NCBI GenBank assembly: GCA_963693315.1
Contig: OY856186.1
Span: 304,745,879-304,809,878, forward strand
Direction: 5' to 3'
Source of the DNA: Diogma glabrata
Taxonomy: Eukaryota > Arthropoda > Insecta > Diptera > Cylindrotomidae
DNA length: 64,000 nucleotides
A program made the translations under genes and the position numbers. Shown here one piece after another: positions 9,834 to 22,349 of this stretch; within the stretch, counting starts at the first letter, position 1; every line of letters begins with the position of its first letter. Under the pieces are notes generated by a model that was not told the origin of the DNA, did no database searches, and saw only the letters and a list, made by a program, of their open reading frames with translations.

Positions 9834-12824
9834 ATGTCTGAATTATCAATCAATTTTACAAACATAAGAGGTTTGAACATCAATCTCAACTCGGTCCACC
9901 AATATCTTGAACGTTGCCGTCCTGATATTCTTTTTTTAACAGAAACGATTATCAGTGGGAGAGCCGTAACATTAGATAATGGTAAATATATTTGTCCTAA
10001 TTATGATCTAGAATCTTCATTCTATAACAAACATGGTGTTTGCGCTTATGTTCGAAATTCTATTCCATATGTGAGGATTAAAAAATTTGAATTAAACACT
10101 AAACACCATAATATGGTATTTTTAAAAATTTGTTGCCCTAATCAAACTTTGTTTGTTTTTGGATTGTATCGTTCTCCTAATTCACCTGAGAACATTAATT
10201 TATTTCATGATCTGTCTGAAAAGATAGATAGGTTAGCTCAGTATCCTAATGCTAAGTTTATTCTTCTAGGGGACTTTAATGTTCATAATAAAGGATGGCT
10301 CATACACAGCTCCTCTACTGATGAGATAGGTAAACAGGCTGAGCTCTTTGCTCTTTATCATAATTTCACTCAGATAATAGACCAGCCTACCAGAGTTCCT
10401 AACATTCCTGGACAAAGTAGCAACTTACTTGACTTATTTTTGACAAATGATCCATGCTTAGTACAATTTAAAGTATCAGAGCCTTTAGGTGGGTCAGATC
10501 ATAATTTGATCTCCACTAAATTAAATATACAAATTCCTAAACAATTTAAAGCGAATCCCCGTCTTGTTTGGGATTACAAAGCGGCGGATTGGCAAGGACT
10601 TAAAATCTTCTTCAAACGCTTTCCTTGGAAACATAGTTGTCTTACTGGCCAAGATCCAAACATTGCTGCTATTAATTTTTCTGAAATTATAGGTGAAGGC
10701 ATGCGTAGATTTATTCCTAATAAATTGATCATTCCGAAGGTTGACCTATGGTTTTCGAGTAAATGCAAAAAAGCAATTAAAGCTAAAAAAAGGGCTTTTC
10801 GAAAGTTTTTCCAAAACAAAACTGATGAAAACCTTAGAGAGTATCGAAAAGAGAGGAATTTATGTAGGAAACTAATAGATGGAGAGAAAAATTTATTTAA
10901 TTTGAAAAAAGCTTCTAAATTTGCTGAGCACCCAAGTGGATCGCGTAACTTCTTTAAAGCCGCTAAGACTATCCAAGGCAATTTCTGTAAATCTTCTCTT
11001 CCTCCTCTTATTGATAGAGATATACCTATTATTGACCCAAAAGAAAAGGCTAATTTGCTAGGACATATTTTTTCTATAAATTCTACCTTAGTCGAACCCA
11101 ATTTCCAACCTAGACCTATTCCTAAAGCATCGCTCAAAATGAAGCAAATAATTTTTCGTAAAAACATTATTCGAAAAATGCTTTTACAAATTAATACCAA
11201 CAAGGCATCTGGGCCTGATAATATTCCTCCAATTATACTTAAAACGTTTGCTAGGGAGCTAGCACCTATCCTCACTAAAATATTTTATTTGTCTTATAAG
11301 AAAGGGATTTTTCCTGTAATATGGAAAATTGCTAGTGTACAGCCAGTAGCAAAAAAGGGTAGCAAAACTGACCCATCCAATTACAGACCCATTTCAATTT
11401 TGTCAGTAGTGTCTAAAGTTTTTGAGAAATATATAAATTTTAATTTAATGAGCTTCTTAGAGTCTTCCAAATTACTTAATGAAAGACAATACGGCTTCCG
11501 AAAAGGAAGAGCAACAGGAGATTTGCTTTCGTTTGTTACTCATCTTTGGAACAGATCCCTTGAAAACTTTGGTGAGACTTTCGGTGTTGCTCTTGATATT
11601 TCCAAAGCATTTGACAAAGTTTGGCACAAAAATCTTATATGCAAGTTGAGATGTTATGGTTTAGATGAGCCACTAATTTCCTGGATACAAAGCTTTATTT
11701 TTGAGCGAAAATTTCGAGTCAATGTTGACGGTATTTCATCGGATGTATTTTCGACTAATGCAGGCGTTCCTCAAGGTTCCGCTTTGTCCCCAACTCTTTT
11801 TCTTATCTATATTAATGACTTGTTGGTTTCAACAATTAATCCTATCCATAGCTTTGCTGATGATAGCACTCTTCATGCATCTCATGTTGCACCTAGATCG
11901 TATTCGCCTTTAGCGCTTAATAACTGTAGATCAAATTTGATAGATTCATTAAACGTTGATCTTAAAACTATCTTTGATTGGGGTGTTACTAACAGTGTTG
12001 AATTCAATACGTCCAAAACACAAGTTTGCCATTTTTCAAGATTATCAACACCTAACCCTTTTCCATTGAAGTTTGATTCCAACGTTTTGATAGAGAAAGA
12101 GTCCGTGAAACTTCTAGGAGTTGAGGTTGAAAATAATATGAAATGGAATTCTCATATTTTTACCCTAGCAAAAAGCGCTGTTCAAAAATTGGTGTTTTTG
12201 GGACGATGTCGTAAGTTTTTCAGTAGCGAACAGCTTCTTTTAATATACAAATCTTTTATACGTCCCTGTATGGAATACTGTTCTCACATATGGGGTGGAG
12301 CATACTTATGTAGTTTGAAGTGTCTTGATTCTGTACAGCGGAGAGCAGTTAAATTGATTGGTAACTCAAATCTTACTAATGACCTTGATTCCTTGCAGCA
12401 TAGAAGAAATGTTGCTGATTTGACGATTTTCTACAAATATTTCATGGATGAACGGGTTTCTGAAGAGATCAAATCGATTTTACCTAAGTCTGCAAACCTA
12501 TCGCGTCATACCAGAGCATCGGTAGCGGCCCATCCTTTTACGGTTCAAATAATTAGATGTAGAACTGTAGCCTTCCAGCGCGACTTTTTCAACAGAGTCT
12601 CCCATCTCTGGAATTCATTACCTTCGTGGGTTTTCCCTGATAACTTTAACCCGCAAAAGTTCAAAGTCGGCGTTCATAAATTTCTAAAAGAAACTTAATT
12701 CTCAATTGATTATAATCCCTAGTTGGCATGGTATCTTCGGATATTCAGAGACGTTAATGTATAATTAATTATATTAACACTAAACATGCCTAACTTCCAA
12801 TAAAAAAAAAAAAAAAAAAAAAAA
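9783..12824 (+). mobile_element. LINE-C, coding-intact non-LTR retrotransposon with poly(A) tail
   Basis: A single long ORF (9834-12698) is followed by a 100-bp 3' UTR, a polyadenylation signal aataaa at 12799-12804 and a 23-base A tail (12802-12824). The tail is directly followed by Rep-A sequence. The 5' boundary is inferred from the small 'aaggttta' repeat cluster. No ORF1 is present between it and LINE-B, so the element is either a one-ORF type or is missing its upstream portion. Decayed relatives lie at 53.3-55.4 kb. Confidence 0.8.
9834..12698 (+). CDS. LINE-C endonuclease and reverse transcriptase
   Basis: This is a 954-residue intact ORF. The endonuclease occupies about residues 5-235, with FTNIRGL, LTETII, FGLYRSP, LGDFNVHN, NLLDLFLTN and GGSDHNLIS. 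The RT runs from about 455 to 720 with ASGPDNIPPIILKTF, VAKKGSK, NYRPISILSVVSK, QYGFRKGRATGDLL, ALDISKAFDKVWH, GVPQGSALSPTLF and FADDSTLH near 674. The C-terminus carries FFNRVSHLWNSLP. No RNase H or zinc knuckle is seen. It belongs to the same group as LINE-A, as the RT motifs and the tail of the protein show. All catalytic residues that I can place are present. The initiator Met is the first in frame and directly precedes the endonuclease. Confidence 0.93.
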   Translation: MSELSINFTNIRGLNINLNSVHQYLERCRPDILFLTETIISGRAVTLDNGKYICPNYDLESSFYNKHGVCAYVRNSIPYVRIKKFELNTKHHNMVFLKICCPNQTLFVFGLYRSPNSPENINLFHDLSEKIDRLAQYPNAKFILLGDFNVHNKGWLIHSSSTDEIGKQAELFALYHNFTQIIDQPTRVPNIPGQSSNLLDLFLTNDPCLVQFKVSEPLGGSDHNLISTKLNIQIPKQFKANPRLVWDYKAADWQGLKIFFKRFPWKHSCLTGQDPNIAAINFSEIIGEGMRRFIPNKLIIPKVDLWFSSKCKKAIKAKKRAFRKFFQNKTDENLREYRKERNLCRKLIDGEKNLFNLKKASKFAEHPSGSRNFFKAAKTIQGNFCKSSLPPLIDRDIPIIDPKEKANLLGHIFSINSTLVEPNFQPRPIPKASLKMKQIIFRKNIIRKMLLQINTNKASGPDNIPPIILKTFARELAPILTKIFYLSYKKGIFPVIWKIASVQPVAKKGSKTDPSNYRPISILSVVSKVFEKYINFNLMSFLESSKLLNERQYGFRKGRATGDLLSFVTHLWNRSLENFGETFGVALDISKAFDKVWHKNLICKLRCYGLDEPLISWIQSFIFERKFRVNVDGISSDVFSTNAGVPQGSALSPTLFLIYINDLLVSTINPIHSFADDSTLHASHVAPRSYSPLALNNCRSNLIDSLNVDLKTIFDWGVTNSVEFNTSKTQVCHFSRLSTPNPFPLKFDSNVLIEKESVKLLGVEVENNMKWNSHIFTLAKSAVQKLVFLGRCRKFFSSEQLLLIYKSFIRPCMEYCSHIWGGAYLCSLKCLDSVQRRAVKLIGNSNLTNDLDSLQHRRNVADLTIFYKYFMDERVSEEIKSILPKSANLSRHTRASVAAHPFTVQIIRCRTVAFQRDFFNRVSHLWNSLPSWVFPDNFNPQKFKVGVHKFLKET

Positions 12825-12826
12825 TG

Positions 12827-13860
12827 AGAAAGATTTTATCAGCTTTTGGAGCACATTGGATAAAGGGTTTGGGGGTCCACCAAACAACAAGTGTTTTTTT
12901 CCACAAAGTTTTTATGTTTGTTGGGAGCATAAAACTTTCATTCGTGAATGAATTTTGACGAAACTTTGGAAAAAGATGCAAACATGTATGACAAAGAACT
13001 GATTAGTTTTTGAGCGATAGTGAACAAAATGGTGCGGGGTCCCCGGAGCACCTGTTTTTTTGAAGGCTCAATAACATCTGTACCTGATAAGCGAATTGGA
13101 TGAAACTTGGTGCATGAGCATATAGTACGGTTCACAATAGTTCTGCATCCCAACTTCCGGTTTTTCACTTACGGTAAAAAAATTTTTTTTGTACTTTTTT
13201 GAAGTTTTTTCAATGTCTTTATGCACACTACAGCCTACAATAATGAAGTGATTATGATGAAACTTATGAAAAGAGTTCCATTTAGTGTAAGAAGATAATT
13301 ATCATCTTTTGGGACACATTGATCAAAGTAGTGGGGGGTCTACCATAGAAATGCTGACTTTTCACACTTTGTTTTTAAAGTTTGTTGGGAGCATACAGAC
13401 TTCATTCATTAATCAATTCTAATGACACTTTGAAAAAAAATGTAGACTTAAATGACAAAGAATTGATTAGTTTTTGGACAATATTGGGATAAGTGGTGGG
13501 GGTCCTCCCGAACACCTGTTTACTGTGTTACACTTTTATCAATGTTTGTTGGGAGCACACAGCATTCGTTCGTGAACTAATTTTGATGACACTTTGGAAA
13601 AAGATGCAAACATGTATGGCAAGGAACTGATTAGTTTTTGAGCGAAAGTGAACAAAGTGGTGAGGGGTGTCCCATACACCTGTTTTTTTTAAAGTTCAAT
13701 AGCATCTGTACCTGATAATCGAATTGGATGAAACTTGGTACATGAGCATTTAGTACAATTCACAACAGTTTTGCATCTCAACTTCCGGTTTTTCACTCCC
13801 GATAAATTTTTTTTTTTTACTTTTTCTCGTACAGAATTTATGTTTGTTGGGATCCTGCTG
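12827..13860 (+). repeat. Rep-A dispersed repeat, copy b, with internal subrepeats of about 165 bp
   Basis: A block with the pattern 'gtgg-ggggtcc-ccc-aacacctgttt' recurs near 12,864, 13,033, 13,330, 13,495 and 13,658. That gives spacings of about 169, 297, 165 and 163 bp. Each block is preceded by a 'gattagtttttg' and 'gtttgttgggagca' section, and two are followed by an 'aacttccggtttttcact' section. The sequence is non-coding. It begins immediately after the LINE-C poly(A) tail and continues, in the opposite orientation, at 28,259-28,547. Confidence 0.65.
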
Positions 13861-14090
13861 CTTGCTTTAATATTTTTATAATTAGAACTACGAAGTCCAT
13901 AATATTGGTTAGCTTTTAATTAAAGTATTTGATGGATATTAGCCATTATATATCCAGAACACTATGCTTCCAGAGCTGTGGTGAAGTCAGCCTATGCATC
14001 AGCGTCGCAATATTTTTTTAAAAGTTTGAGTTAACATAGAGCTGGGAAATTAATTGGTATATTTCTAGCCGTACTAAAAAGCATTATTTG

Positions 14091-16053
14091 TTTTTTTTTT
14101 TTTTTTTTTTTTTAATAAAATGTGTTGTGTAATAGGGTTTAGAATATGTGTCACAACAACACATAAATACCTTTTAAGACCTAGGTCTAGACCTGGGTCC
14201 CACAACAACTGGCGTTCTGAGGTGTAGATTAACGCTTTTTTTAAACATCTGTGGGTTGAAGCCACCTGAGACTAAGTGTTCCGGCAAACTATTCCATTTG
14301 TACGCAGTTCGGACAAAGAAGTCTCTCTGCGATCTGCCAGTATGACAGCGCGGGATCTTTACCGTTTCACTGGTTGCGGCAGCCGATTGCCGAGTGGAAC
14401 GGGGGTAAGAATAAGTTTGAGGCATGATGCCGCTGATTTCATCTGAGCACTGCTGATGACGATATTTGTAAAAAACAACGAGGTCAGCAACAGTGCGACG
14501 ATGTTGTAGGGAATCAAGTTGTGATGTCAAAGTTCGATCACCTACAATTCGTATAGCTCGCTTTTGAACAGAGTCCAAGAGGGCCAAGATGGAAACAGAG
14601 GCAGCACCCCAAACTTGACAGCAGTACTCCATACAGGGACGAATACAGGACTTATAAACATGGAGCAATTGGTATGGAGTGAAAAATTTTTTGCATCTAT
14701 TTAGGAGGCCGAGTTTTTTAGACGCGCTTTTTGCCATCGCCATTACATGATCGTTCCAGAGTAGGTCATTTGAAACTGTGACACCCAATAAACGAATTTT
14801 TTTACATTCACCTATTGGTTCATCACACATACTAAATAAAATATCTTTGGGGAACTCGGTCTTTAATCTGGAAACAATCAACAGCTGTGTTTTGGTAGAG
14901 TTGAAATTGACAAGGTTTTGGTCACCCCAGTCGGCGACTTTATTCAGGTCTTTGTTCACGTTTATGGCAGCGTCTCTCCGGGCAGGATTAATTCGTTCGT
15001 GCATTTTACCTTTTGAAGGAAGGGGCTCGAACGACTTGTGCAGAGTACTATCATCTGCAAAACTATTTATTGGGTTGCTGGTGATTTTCAACAATTCGTT
15101 GATATAAAGCAAAAATAGGGTTGGGGACAATACTGAGCCTTGGGGTACACCAGCGTTAATTAGTTTAGACTCAGAAGAATATCCGTCTAAGGTTACCGAA
15201 ATGTATCGGTCGGATAGAAAATTTTGAATCAGCTTCACAACATTGGGATGAAAACCGTACGCAACGAGCTTGTTGATTAAGTTGGCATGCCAGACTCGAT
15301 CGAATGCCTTGGAGATGTCTAAAGCGATAACGTATGTTTCACCACCTTTATCAAGTATGCTGTTCCAACAATGCGCTACATAGTTTAATAGATCGGTAGT
15401 TGATCTTTTGTTTCGAAAACCGTATTGGCTGTCGGATATTAAATGATTTTCTTCCAGAAATTTTGAAATATGTGTATTAATATAATGCTCATAGACTTTG
15501 GATAGGACCGATAGTAAAGCTATTGGCCTATAATTTGAGATATCGGATTTTGGTCCCTTTTTGGGGACGGGCTGGACATTTGCCAACTTCCAGCACGAGG
15601 GAAATATACCAGATTTGTAGGATTGGTAGAATATTTTAGTTTAAGTTGGTGCAAGTTCTTTGGAAAAGGTTTTTAAAATAATGGGTGGAATATTGTCCAT
15701 TCCTGATGCTTTGTTGATGTTTAACCCCTTTAAAAGTTTAGCGACTATTTTGGGTTTGAAGTGAAGTTCATTCATATTAACTCCTGAAGACTGGATTTGG
15801 GGTATTTCTTTAGGAGTTTCCAAAACAGTGGAGTTCAGAGCAAAGCGTTCAGCGAACAAGTTAGCTTTTCTTGCGGGATCATTGACGATTAAATCACCAT
15901 CAATAATAGGGGGAATAGAAAATTTTGTACCAGAATTTAAAGAATTAATGGCACTGTAGAAACTTTTGTCAGAAACAGACATAGACGTAAGTTTTGAGGC
16001 TTTCGCTCTGTCAATTTCGGACTTTTCGTTTGAGATAATCTGATTAGATATTT
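14091..16053 (-). mobile_element. LINE-A copy 2, 5'-truncated
   Basis: This is a second minus-strand copy of LINE-A with poly-T at 14091-14113 and the same 3' UTR. It matches copy 1 nearly base for base but is truncated further, at about 16,053, inside the region between endonuclease and RT. The few differences are substitutions. Flanks share only a 7-base word (agcatta), so a target duplication is not established. Confidence 0.88.
14174..16050 (-). pseudogene. LINE-A copy 2 reverse transcriptase, one nonsense codon
   Basis: The frame is the same as in copy 1 from the linker before the RT to the C-terminus. It is broken by a single nonsense codon (TAA at 15641-15643 on the minus strand, where copy 1 has TTA for Leu), just after the residues KELAPT. 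Both sides of the stop stay in the same frame, so this is a point change and not an indel. The RT catalytic box FADD is intact. A few conservative differences from copy 1 (Asn to Lys, Tyr to Cys, Lys to Gln) are scattered, showing very recent divergence. Confidence 0.88.
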
Positions 16054-16468
16054 GTTGCAGCATTAAAGAAAATTTTTTTGACAATTCAACTCACTAAATA
16101 AAGTTGCGATAAGGTCCAATAAAAACGTTTCATTTACTATTTTTTAACAAATCAAAACGAATTGTTTCGATTATTTTTCTCTGGTGGGAAGGAACAGCGA
16201 ATATTTTCGAATATTTTCGGCCTACTTAATATATTAATTTAAAACAAAAATTCACATACAAAATTATGTGAAAATGCAATTTGCAAATAGTAAAAATGTC
16301 CGTTTTCATTCATAAATGATTGCATGTTTATGTTTATTTGTCAAAAATAAATTACAAATTTATAACATTTATGCGCCTACTAAGATGAAATAATATTTTA
16401 TTATGTATGATTATGTTGTATGAAACAATGTTACTATTTCTGTTCGTTAAATTGTCTGCTAAATACAA

Positions 16469-16622
16469 CTCGTCACCAAATTATTAGTCGATTATTTTTC
16501 AACATTACCACTCATGCCATTTGAGGTTAAAAGTTACCGTCGTGCGCTACGCGCACTCGGGACCTCAAATGGCAGTCGTAATAATGATTATGAAAAATAA
16601 TCGACTATTATTTGACGACTCG
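16469..16622. repeat. Foldback repeat with arms of about 58 nt and an inner GC-rich hairpin
   Basis: Arms 'tcgtcaccaaattattagtc...' and '...gactattatttgacga' pair over about 58 bases with a few mismatches and meet at 'tttgaggt/acctcaaa'. The 32-base loop contains its own perfect small hairpin, gtgcgctacgcgcac. It is probably a small foldback or MITE remnant. No coding capacity and no target duplication were identified. Confidence 0.65.
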
Positions 16623-17385
16623 TGATATTATATATGATTATATTTTACAAAAGTTTATGGATTTCTAAGGAAATCAAATCAATGGCGTGGTATGGTGTCC
16701 GTACCAGTGATAGGCGGTTCTAAAACTCAAGCACAAAAAACATGTTTGCACTAGTTTTAATAGTGCAGATATCGAGAGATTTTATAGTAGTCTGATAATC
16801 AGTGAAATTTTAATGATCTAGCCAGACCACATTTGCTCTATAGTCTTAAATTTCTGGTTCTTATCATTAGGAAGAAACTTTAACTCAATTCTTCATTTTT
16901 AAAGTAGATTGCGTCTTCTGTACTATCGTCATTGAGTGGCGGTCTCACTAGCCTTTTAGCAATTGGTTTCATACCAGTCCTCTTCCGTTGAAATCATGAC
17001 CTTGTACTCAGTTTTGAAACGGAATTAAAGGTACTCTATCAGCTGGCGACCTAGATAAATTCATCAGATATGTCTCCATAGTAAGTGATAACTTCTCACA
17101 GCAACATATAGTGTCTTAAAAGTCGAGCTTTTAAAGCTTTGAGAGCTTCGTTTTTTATGTCGTTCATGTTTCATATAGGCACATAAGCTGTTTACAAGTG
17201 TCCCTCCCTGCATTAATTTTAGAAATTTCAAAAACTTGATATTATTTTTTTGGGAATTTCGGAATGTGCATGGCTTATTCTATTATATTTCAGCATAGTT
17301 TAGAGTTTAGACAATTTCCAACCTTGTTGTCACCGATTAATTTTTTTTCAATGTTTTTGTTTATTAACAATGAGTTGCGTTTTAG
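16623..17385. other. Unassigned intronic stretch
   Basis: No recognisable element or usable ORF is present. Confidence 0.4.
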
Positions 17386-18835
<1,450 letters not shown>

Positions 18836-19169
18836 AGCTGTATGACCTTGAGTAGTCCCTCGTTATACAATTTTGAAATTCAGCAGTTTTTTCATTTTTG
18901 ATTATTTTTTGTAATGCTCACCAAAAATTGGTCTGTTTTTTGTTTTTATTTATGCACTTATACTAATAGTAGCAATACTGAAAGACCTTACATAATTCTA
19001 ACGTAATTATTACTTAATTTTACAAAAGTACCGTTAGGGGCGCAGCTATGCTAAAATAAATGTTGTCAAGTTTTAACCTATAAAGGACGCAGCCACCACT
19101 CCATAAAAAAGTTACCATCGGAAAGAAGATAAATCAACCTTTTCAGAAAATATAAATTCATGTATTATT
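18836..19169. other. Unassigned intronic stretch
   Basis: I see nothing recognisable here. Confidence 0.4.
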
Positions 19170-19620
19170 AACACCTAGTTTGAACACCAGAGGGTTTGTG
19201 TATAAGGAAATATTAAAACAAATTAGTTTTTGATTTCTAAGCCTTCTGGTGGCCAAACCAGGTGGTGGACATACATGAAATTAATTTTTCTGAGAAGGGT
19301 GGATGGCATATCAAACATTTAAATTTTTGTATTTTTAATCATACAAATTTAAAATTAAAATGTTTTTTTTTTCACTTTTAAAACTTGTAAACCCTCTGGT
19401 GGCCAAACAAATTGTTGGTCATAAGTAAAATTAAATTTTCTAAAAAAAATTGAATCTTTTCCTTTCTGATGGTATATAAAATGTTTTACATTTAAAATTT
19501 TTAAAGATATATAAATTTAAAATGAAAGAGTTATTTTTTCACTTTGCCTACTTGTAAGCCCCCTGGTGGTTAAACTAGGTGTTGGTAAGTAAACTAGGTG
19601 TAAATTTCATATAGGTGCGA
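19170..19620. repeat. Degenerate tandem repeat with a 'ctggtggccaaac' core
   Basis: The core recurs near 19,245, 19,393 and 19,563, each time followed by 'aggtgttgg'-like and 'aaattaa-tttctga' sections, with spacings of about 148 and 170 bp. An inverted copy (aacacctagtttgaacacca) lies at about 19,172. The units are diverged and non-coding. Confidence 0.6.
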
Positions 19621-20089
19621 TCTAAAATCGCACCGTATGTTTTCGTAATCGGAGCATTTCAGAAGAACGTGCAATACGGGTTCATCCAACACCTAATAGG
19701 TACTATCATACCATAGCTTTTATTACTACCGCCTCTGTTTCTAGTTCATAAACTTTTACAAGGTTTTCATAAGCTCAACCATCAATCGGCCGAGACAACT
19801 ATGTTTAAAACATTTATTTGTCATCAGGAGTAAATAGTTAAATTTACCTCAGTCAAAATTTAATTAGTAGCTCGTTTCCTTCCTTAACCTGGAGGAGGTT
19901 GATGGTTTGAATATAGAACTACTGTATACTCTACTATCATAGACCTTTATCAGAAAAAAGTCCAACCTGAATTGTTAGAACTGATTTCTTTCCCGCATCA
20001 GTTCATGAACTTTATGGTAGAATATTTTAAATGCATTTATATTTTTATCTTGAGTTTTATACTAAGTATATCTGCTGTCAAAGTGTCAA
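19621..20089. other. Unassigned intronic stretch
   Basis: No clear element. A segment near 19,650-19,700 resembles the 'cagaagaac-tgcaatac' section found in the LINE remnant just downstream, so it may be a shred of the same family. Confidence 0.35.
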
Positions 20090-20760
20090 TTCAATTTTCA
20101 AGTAATGACAATTTTAGTTCGTTTCTTAAGGTCTCATTCAGCACAATTCAGAAGAACTTGTAATGCAGTATTATCCACATCACATGTTGCGCATATAAAC
20201 CATTGTCCGTAACTGCAACTCGTTTCAAGTACTCTCTAAATTTGCCGTGTCCAGCTATAAACTGAACGAAAGGACCAGTCATAGTTACCTTTTTCGTACC
20301 AAATGCCAAAGTTGCATCGCTGTTGAAATACGTATGCTTTATATGCTTATGCCGTATCTGAGACCTTCCAAGGTGTCTTTCATTCGTTGAGAGTCTCCTG
20401 GTGCAGTCCCTTTTTTATTTGTTATCTTTCAACTCTGCTTTTTGTGTTAACAGCGCGGTTTTATAATTTGACCTTCTCCTTTAGAAGAAGGTCTAGAGGG
20501 ATTGTGTCCGCAATGACCTGAGTCGAGATTGTAGAGATGGATCTGTAACCTTAGATCATGCGTAGCAACATATTATCTCCGAGCGATTATAATAACTGTG
20601 CATTATGCTTAACGTTGGTCCGCCCATACCAACCAGCTGAGCAGTACGACAAGATAGATTCCACTACAATCTTATAAATAAGATGCAGTGTAGTTCTATC
20701 AAGACCTCACCGTTCGTGAGATAGCCTTGTGGAACTGAAGAAGAGGGACTTCAAATCTCG
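20090..20760 (-). pseudogene. Decayed LINE 3' portion (I/R1-like C-terminus)
   Basis: On the minus strand, with frame changes, two known LINE C-terminal segments are readable. One is TLHLIYKIVVESILSY (after the RT core) at about 20,620-20,700. The other is GHGKFREYLKRV followed by a Cys-containing TALQVLLNC section at about 20,150-20,260, typical of the region near the C-terminal zinc knuckle of I/R1-group elements. Stops and shifts interrupt it throughout. Neither the RT core nor any other part of the element is recognisable. Confidence 0.6.
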
Positions 20761-21485
20761 CATAACCTTAAAAAATCGGCTGCTATGATAATTATGTCGT
20801 TGTTGTGAATGGCCGTGGTGAATATTCAAAGCTGATTAGCCTGACAACGCTTCTACATGAACGGCATGAACGCCTTTAAAAACAAAATAAGTACATATCT
20901 TTGCTCGAATTGCAACCTTGTACAACATACAATAACAGTAAAATAAATTATAATTTCTTTGGCATCGCATACACCACTTCAAACCAAATAACATATTAAG
21001 TTTTCTTATTTTAAAATTTAAATAAGCAATAAACGTTTCTTCGTTTTTATTTTGATATTCCTGCTTCTACAGTACAAATCTTACTCCCGTCTTTCAACTT
21101 CTTACGACTTTATTTTTTAGTATTTATTGTTTTATTATTATGATTATTGGTAAAGAAATCTTAAATGAATAATTAAATGTTAATTAAATAAAAGAAACAA
21201 ATTTCTTAATTAACGTGCCAAAATATATGGAAACTGTTTAAGTTTTCGTGCTATTAAATTTTATGATTATCATATAACATTAAGTTTTATAATTATACTT
21301 TTAAGATTTCATAGATTATTTAAAAATTTTTGGCGTTTTATTGTAGTAGGTGTACGCAATTTAATTTATTTTTGGTGTGAAAAATCCGATTTGGTTTGAT
21401 GGTCGGACCTTATCCAAAAAAATTTTACTTTAAAATGATATTAATTTAAATTAATTATTGTTAAGAATTTATTTTTAAATTTCAG
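20761..21485. other. Unassigned intronic stretch before Wnt exon
   Basis: AT-rich sequence that ends with a pyrimidine-poor but valid acceptor (aaatttcag). I see nothing else. Confidence 0.5.
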
Positions 21486-21673
21486 ATTGTGAAAAAATTA
21501 TTAAAAACCGAATGTAAATGCCATGGAGTTAGTGGTTCATGCGCAATGAAAACATGCTGGAAAAGTTTACCACCGTTTCGAGTTATCGGTGATGCATTAA
21601 TGAAAAAATATAATAAAGCTCGCTATGTACATACAATTAAAGAGAGAAATGGACTGAATTTGGCTTTAAAGAG
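21486..21673 (+). CDS. Wnt7: Wnt-family ligand, exon with the acylated CHGVSGSC loop
   Basis: This 188-bp exon starts in phase 0 after ttcag and ends in phase 2 before gtaaca at 21674. It encodes [11 protein letters not shown], whose serine is the conserved palmitoleate attachment site of Wnts (added by Porcupine and needed for Frizzled binding), then [15 protein letters not shown] and the KYNKA segment. The match to the Wnt7 group is good across this exon. An in-frame taa immediately after the donor shows that the reading frame relies on splicing. Confidence 0.95.
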
Positions 21674-21863
21674 GTAACAATTGGTTGTTCTTTGCTTTTT
21701 TTATAAAACACATAAAACTCTTAAACACAACATAAAATACATAGAAAATAGGTTTTGGTATTCAAGTGGATTTCTATGTTGTCTACAATTATTGTTACTT
21801 TAAAAAAGAGGTCGAAGAGATTATTATTTAAATTTTATGTTTTAATTGTTTATTTTCAATTAG

Positions 21864-22021
21864 AAGAAATCGAGGTTCCTTGAAAAATCCAAAATCTAAA
21901 CATCAAAAACCCAAACGAATGGAGCTGGTTTATATACAACCATCACCAAATTATTGCGACAGAGATTTAGAAACTGGGTCATTGGGGACTGTTGGACGGC
22001 AATGTAATAGAACGACAAAAG
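21864..22021 (+). CDS. Wnt7: Wnt-family ligand, penultimate exon
   Basis: This 158-bp exon lies between an acceptor at 21861-21863 (tag) and a donor gtaata at 22022. Phase 2 in and phase 1 out both join correctly. It opens with a basic linker and continues [15 protein letters not shown], then [14 protein letters not shown], the conserved Wnt region before the C-terminal cysteine cluster. The basic linker is the normal variable insert of the family. Confidence 0.95.
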
Positions 22022-22197
22022 GTAATAACTTTTTAATTTAATTAATTGAAAGTTATTAGTATAGATTATATTGACGATGAAGTCAAATTAGATAGCAAAA
22101 AAACTCACAACAATTTGAATAGTGTGGTTCCCTTTGAATAGCGTTAGAAATGCTCATTAATATGCGATTTAACTTAATTTTTTTTTACTTTATTCAG

Positions 22198-22349
22198 GCA
22201 TCGAAGGCTGTGATTTATTATGTTGCGGCCGGGGGTATAACACACATCAAATAAATAGAACATGGCAATGTCGTTGCAAATTCCAATGGTGTTGTCAAGT
22301 ACAATGTGACATTTGTAATGAAAGAACAGAAGAATATTCTTGTAAATAA
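22198..22349 (+). CDS. Wnt7: Wnt-family ligand, last coding exon
   Basis: The acceptor is tattcag at 22191-22197, and a TAA stop lies at 22347-22349. The exon encodes the cysteine-rich C-terminal domain: [14 protein letters not shown], then [13 protein letters not shown] and a terminal [19 protein letters not shown] and the ERTE-Y-CK ending are typical of Wnt7. All expected cysteines appear to be present and the protein ends at the usual place, so the 3' end of the gene looks functional. Confidence 0.96.

Noticed and set aside
10574..11275. 233-codon minus-strand ORF
   Set aside because: Antisense shadow of LINE-C; hydrophobic composition without motifs.
14091..16090. Target duplication for LINE-A copy 2
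   Set aside because: Only a 7-base word (agcatta) is shared, and it is not flush with the element ends.
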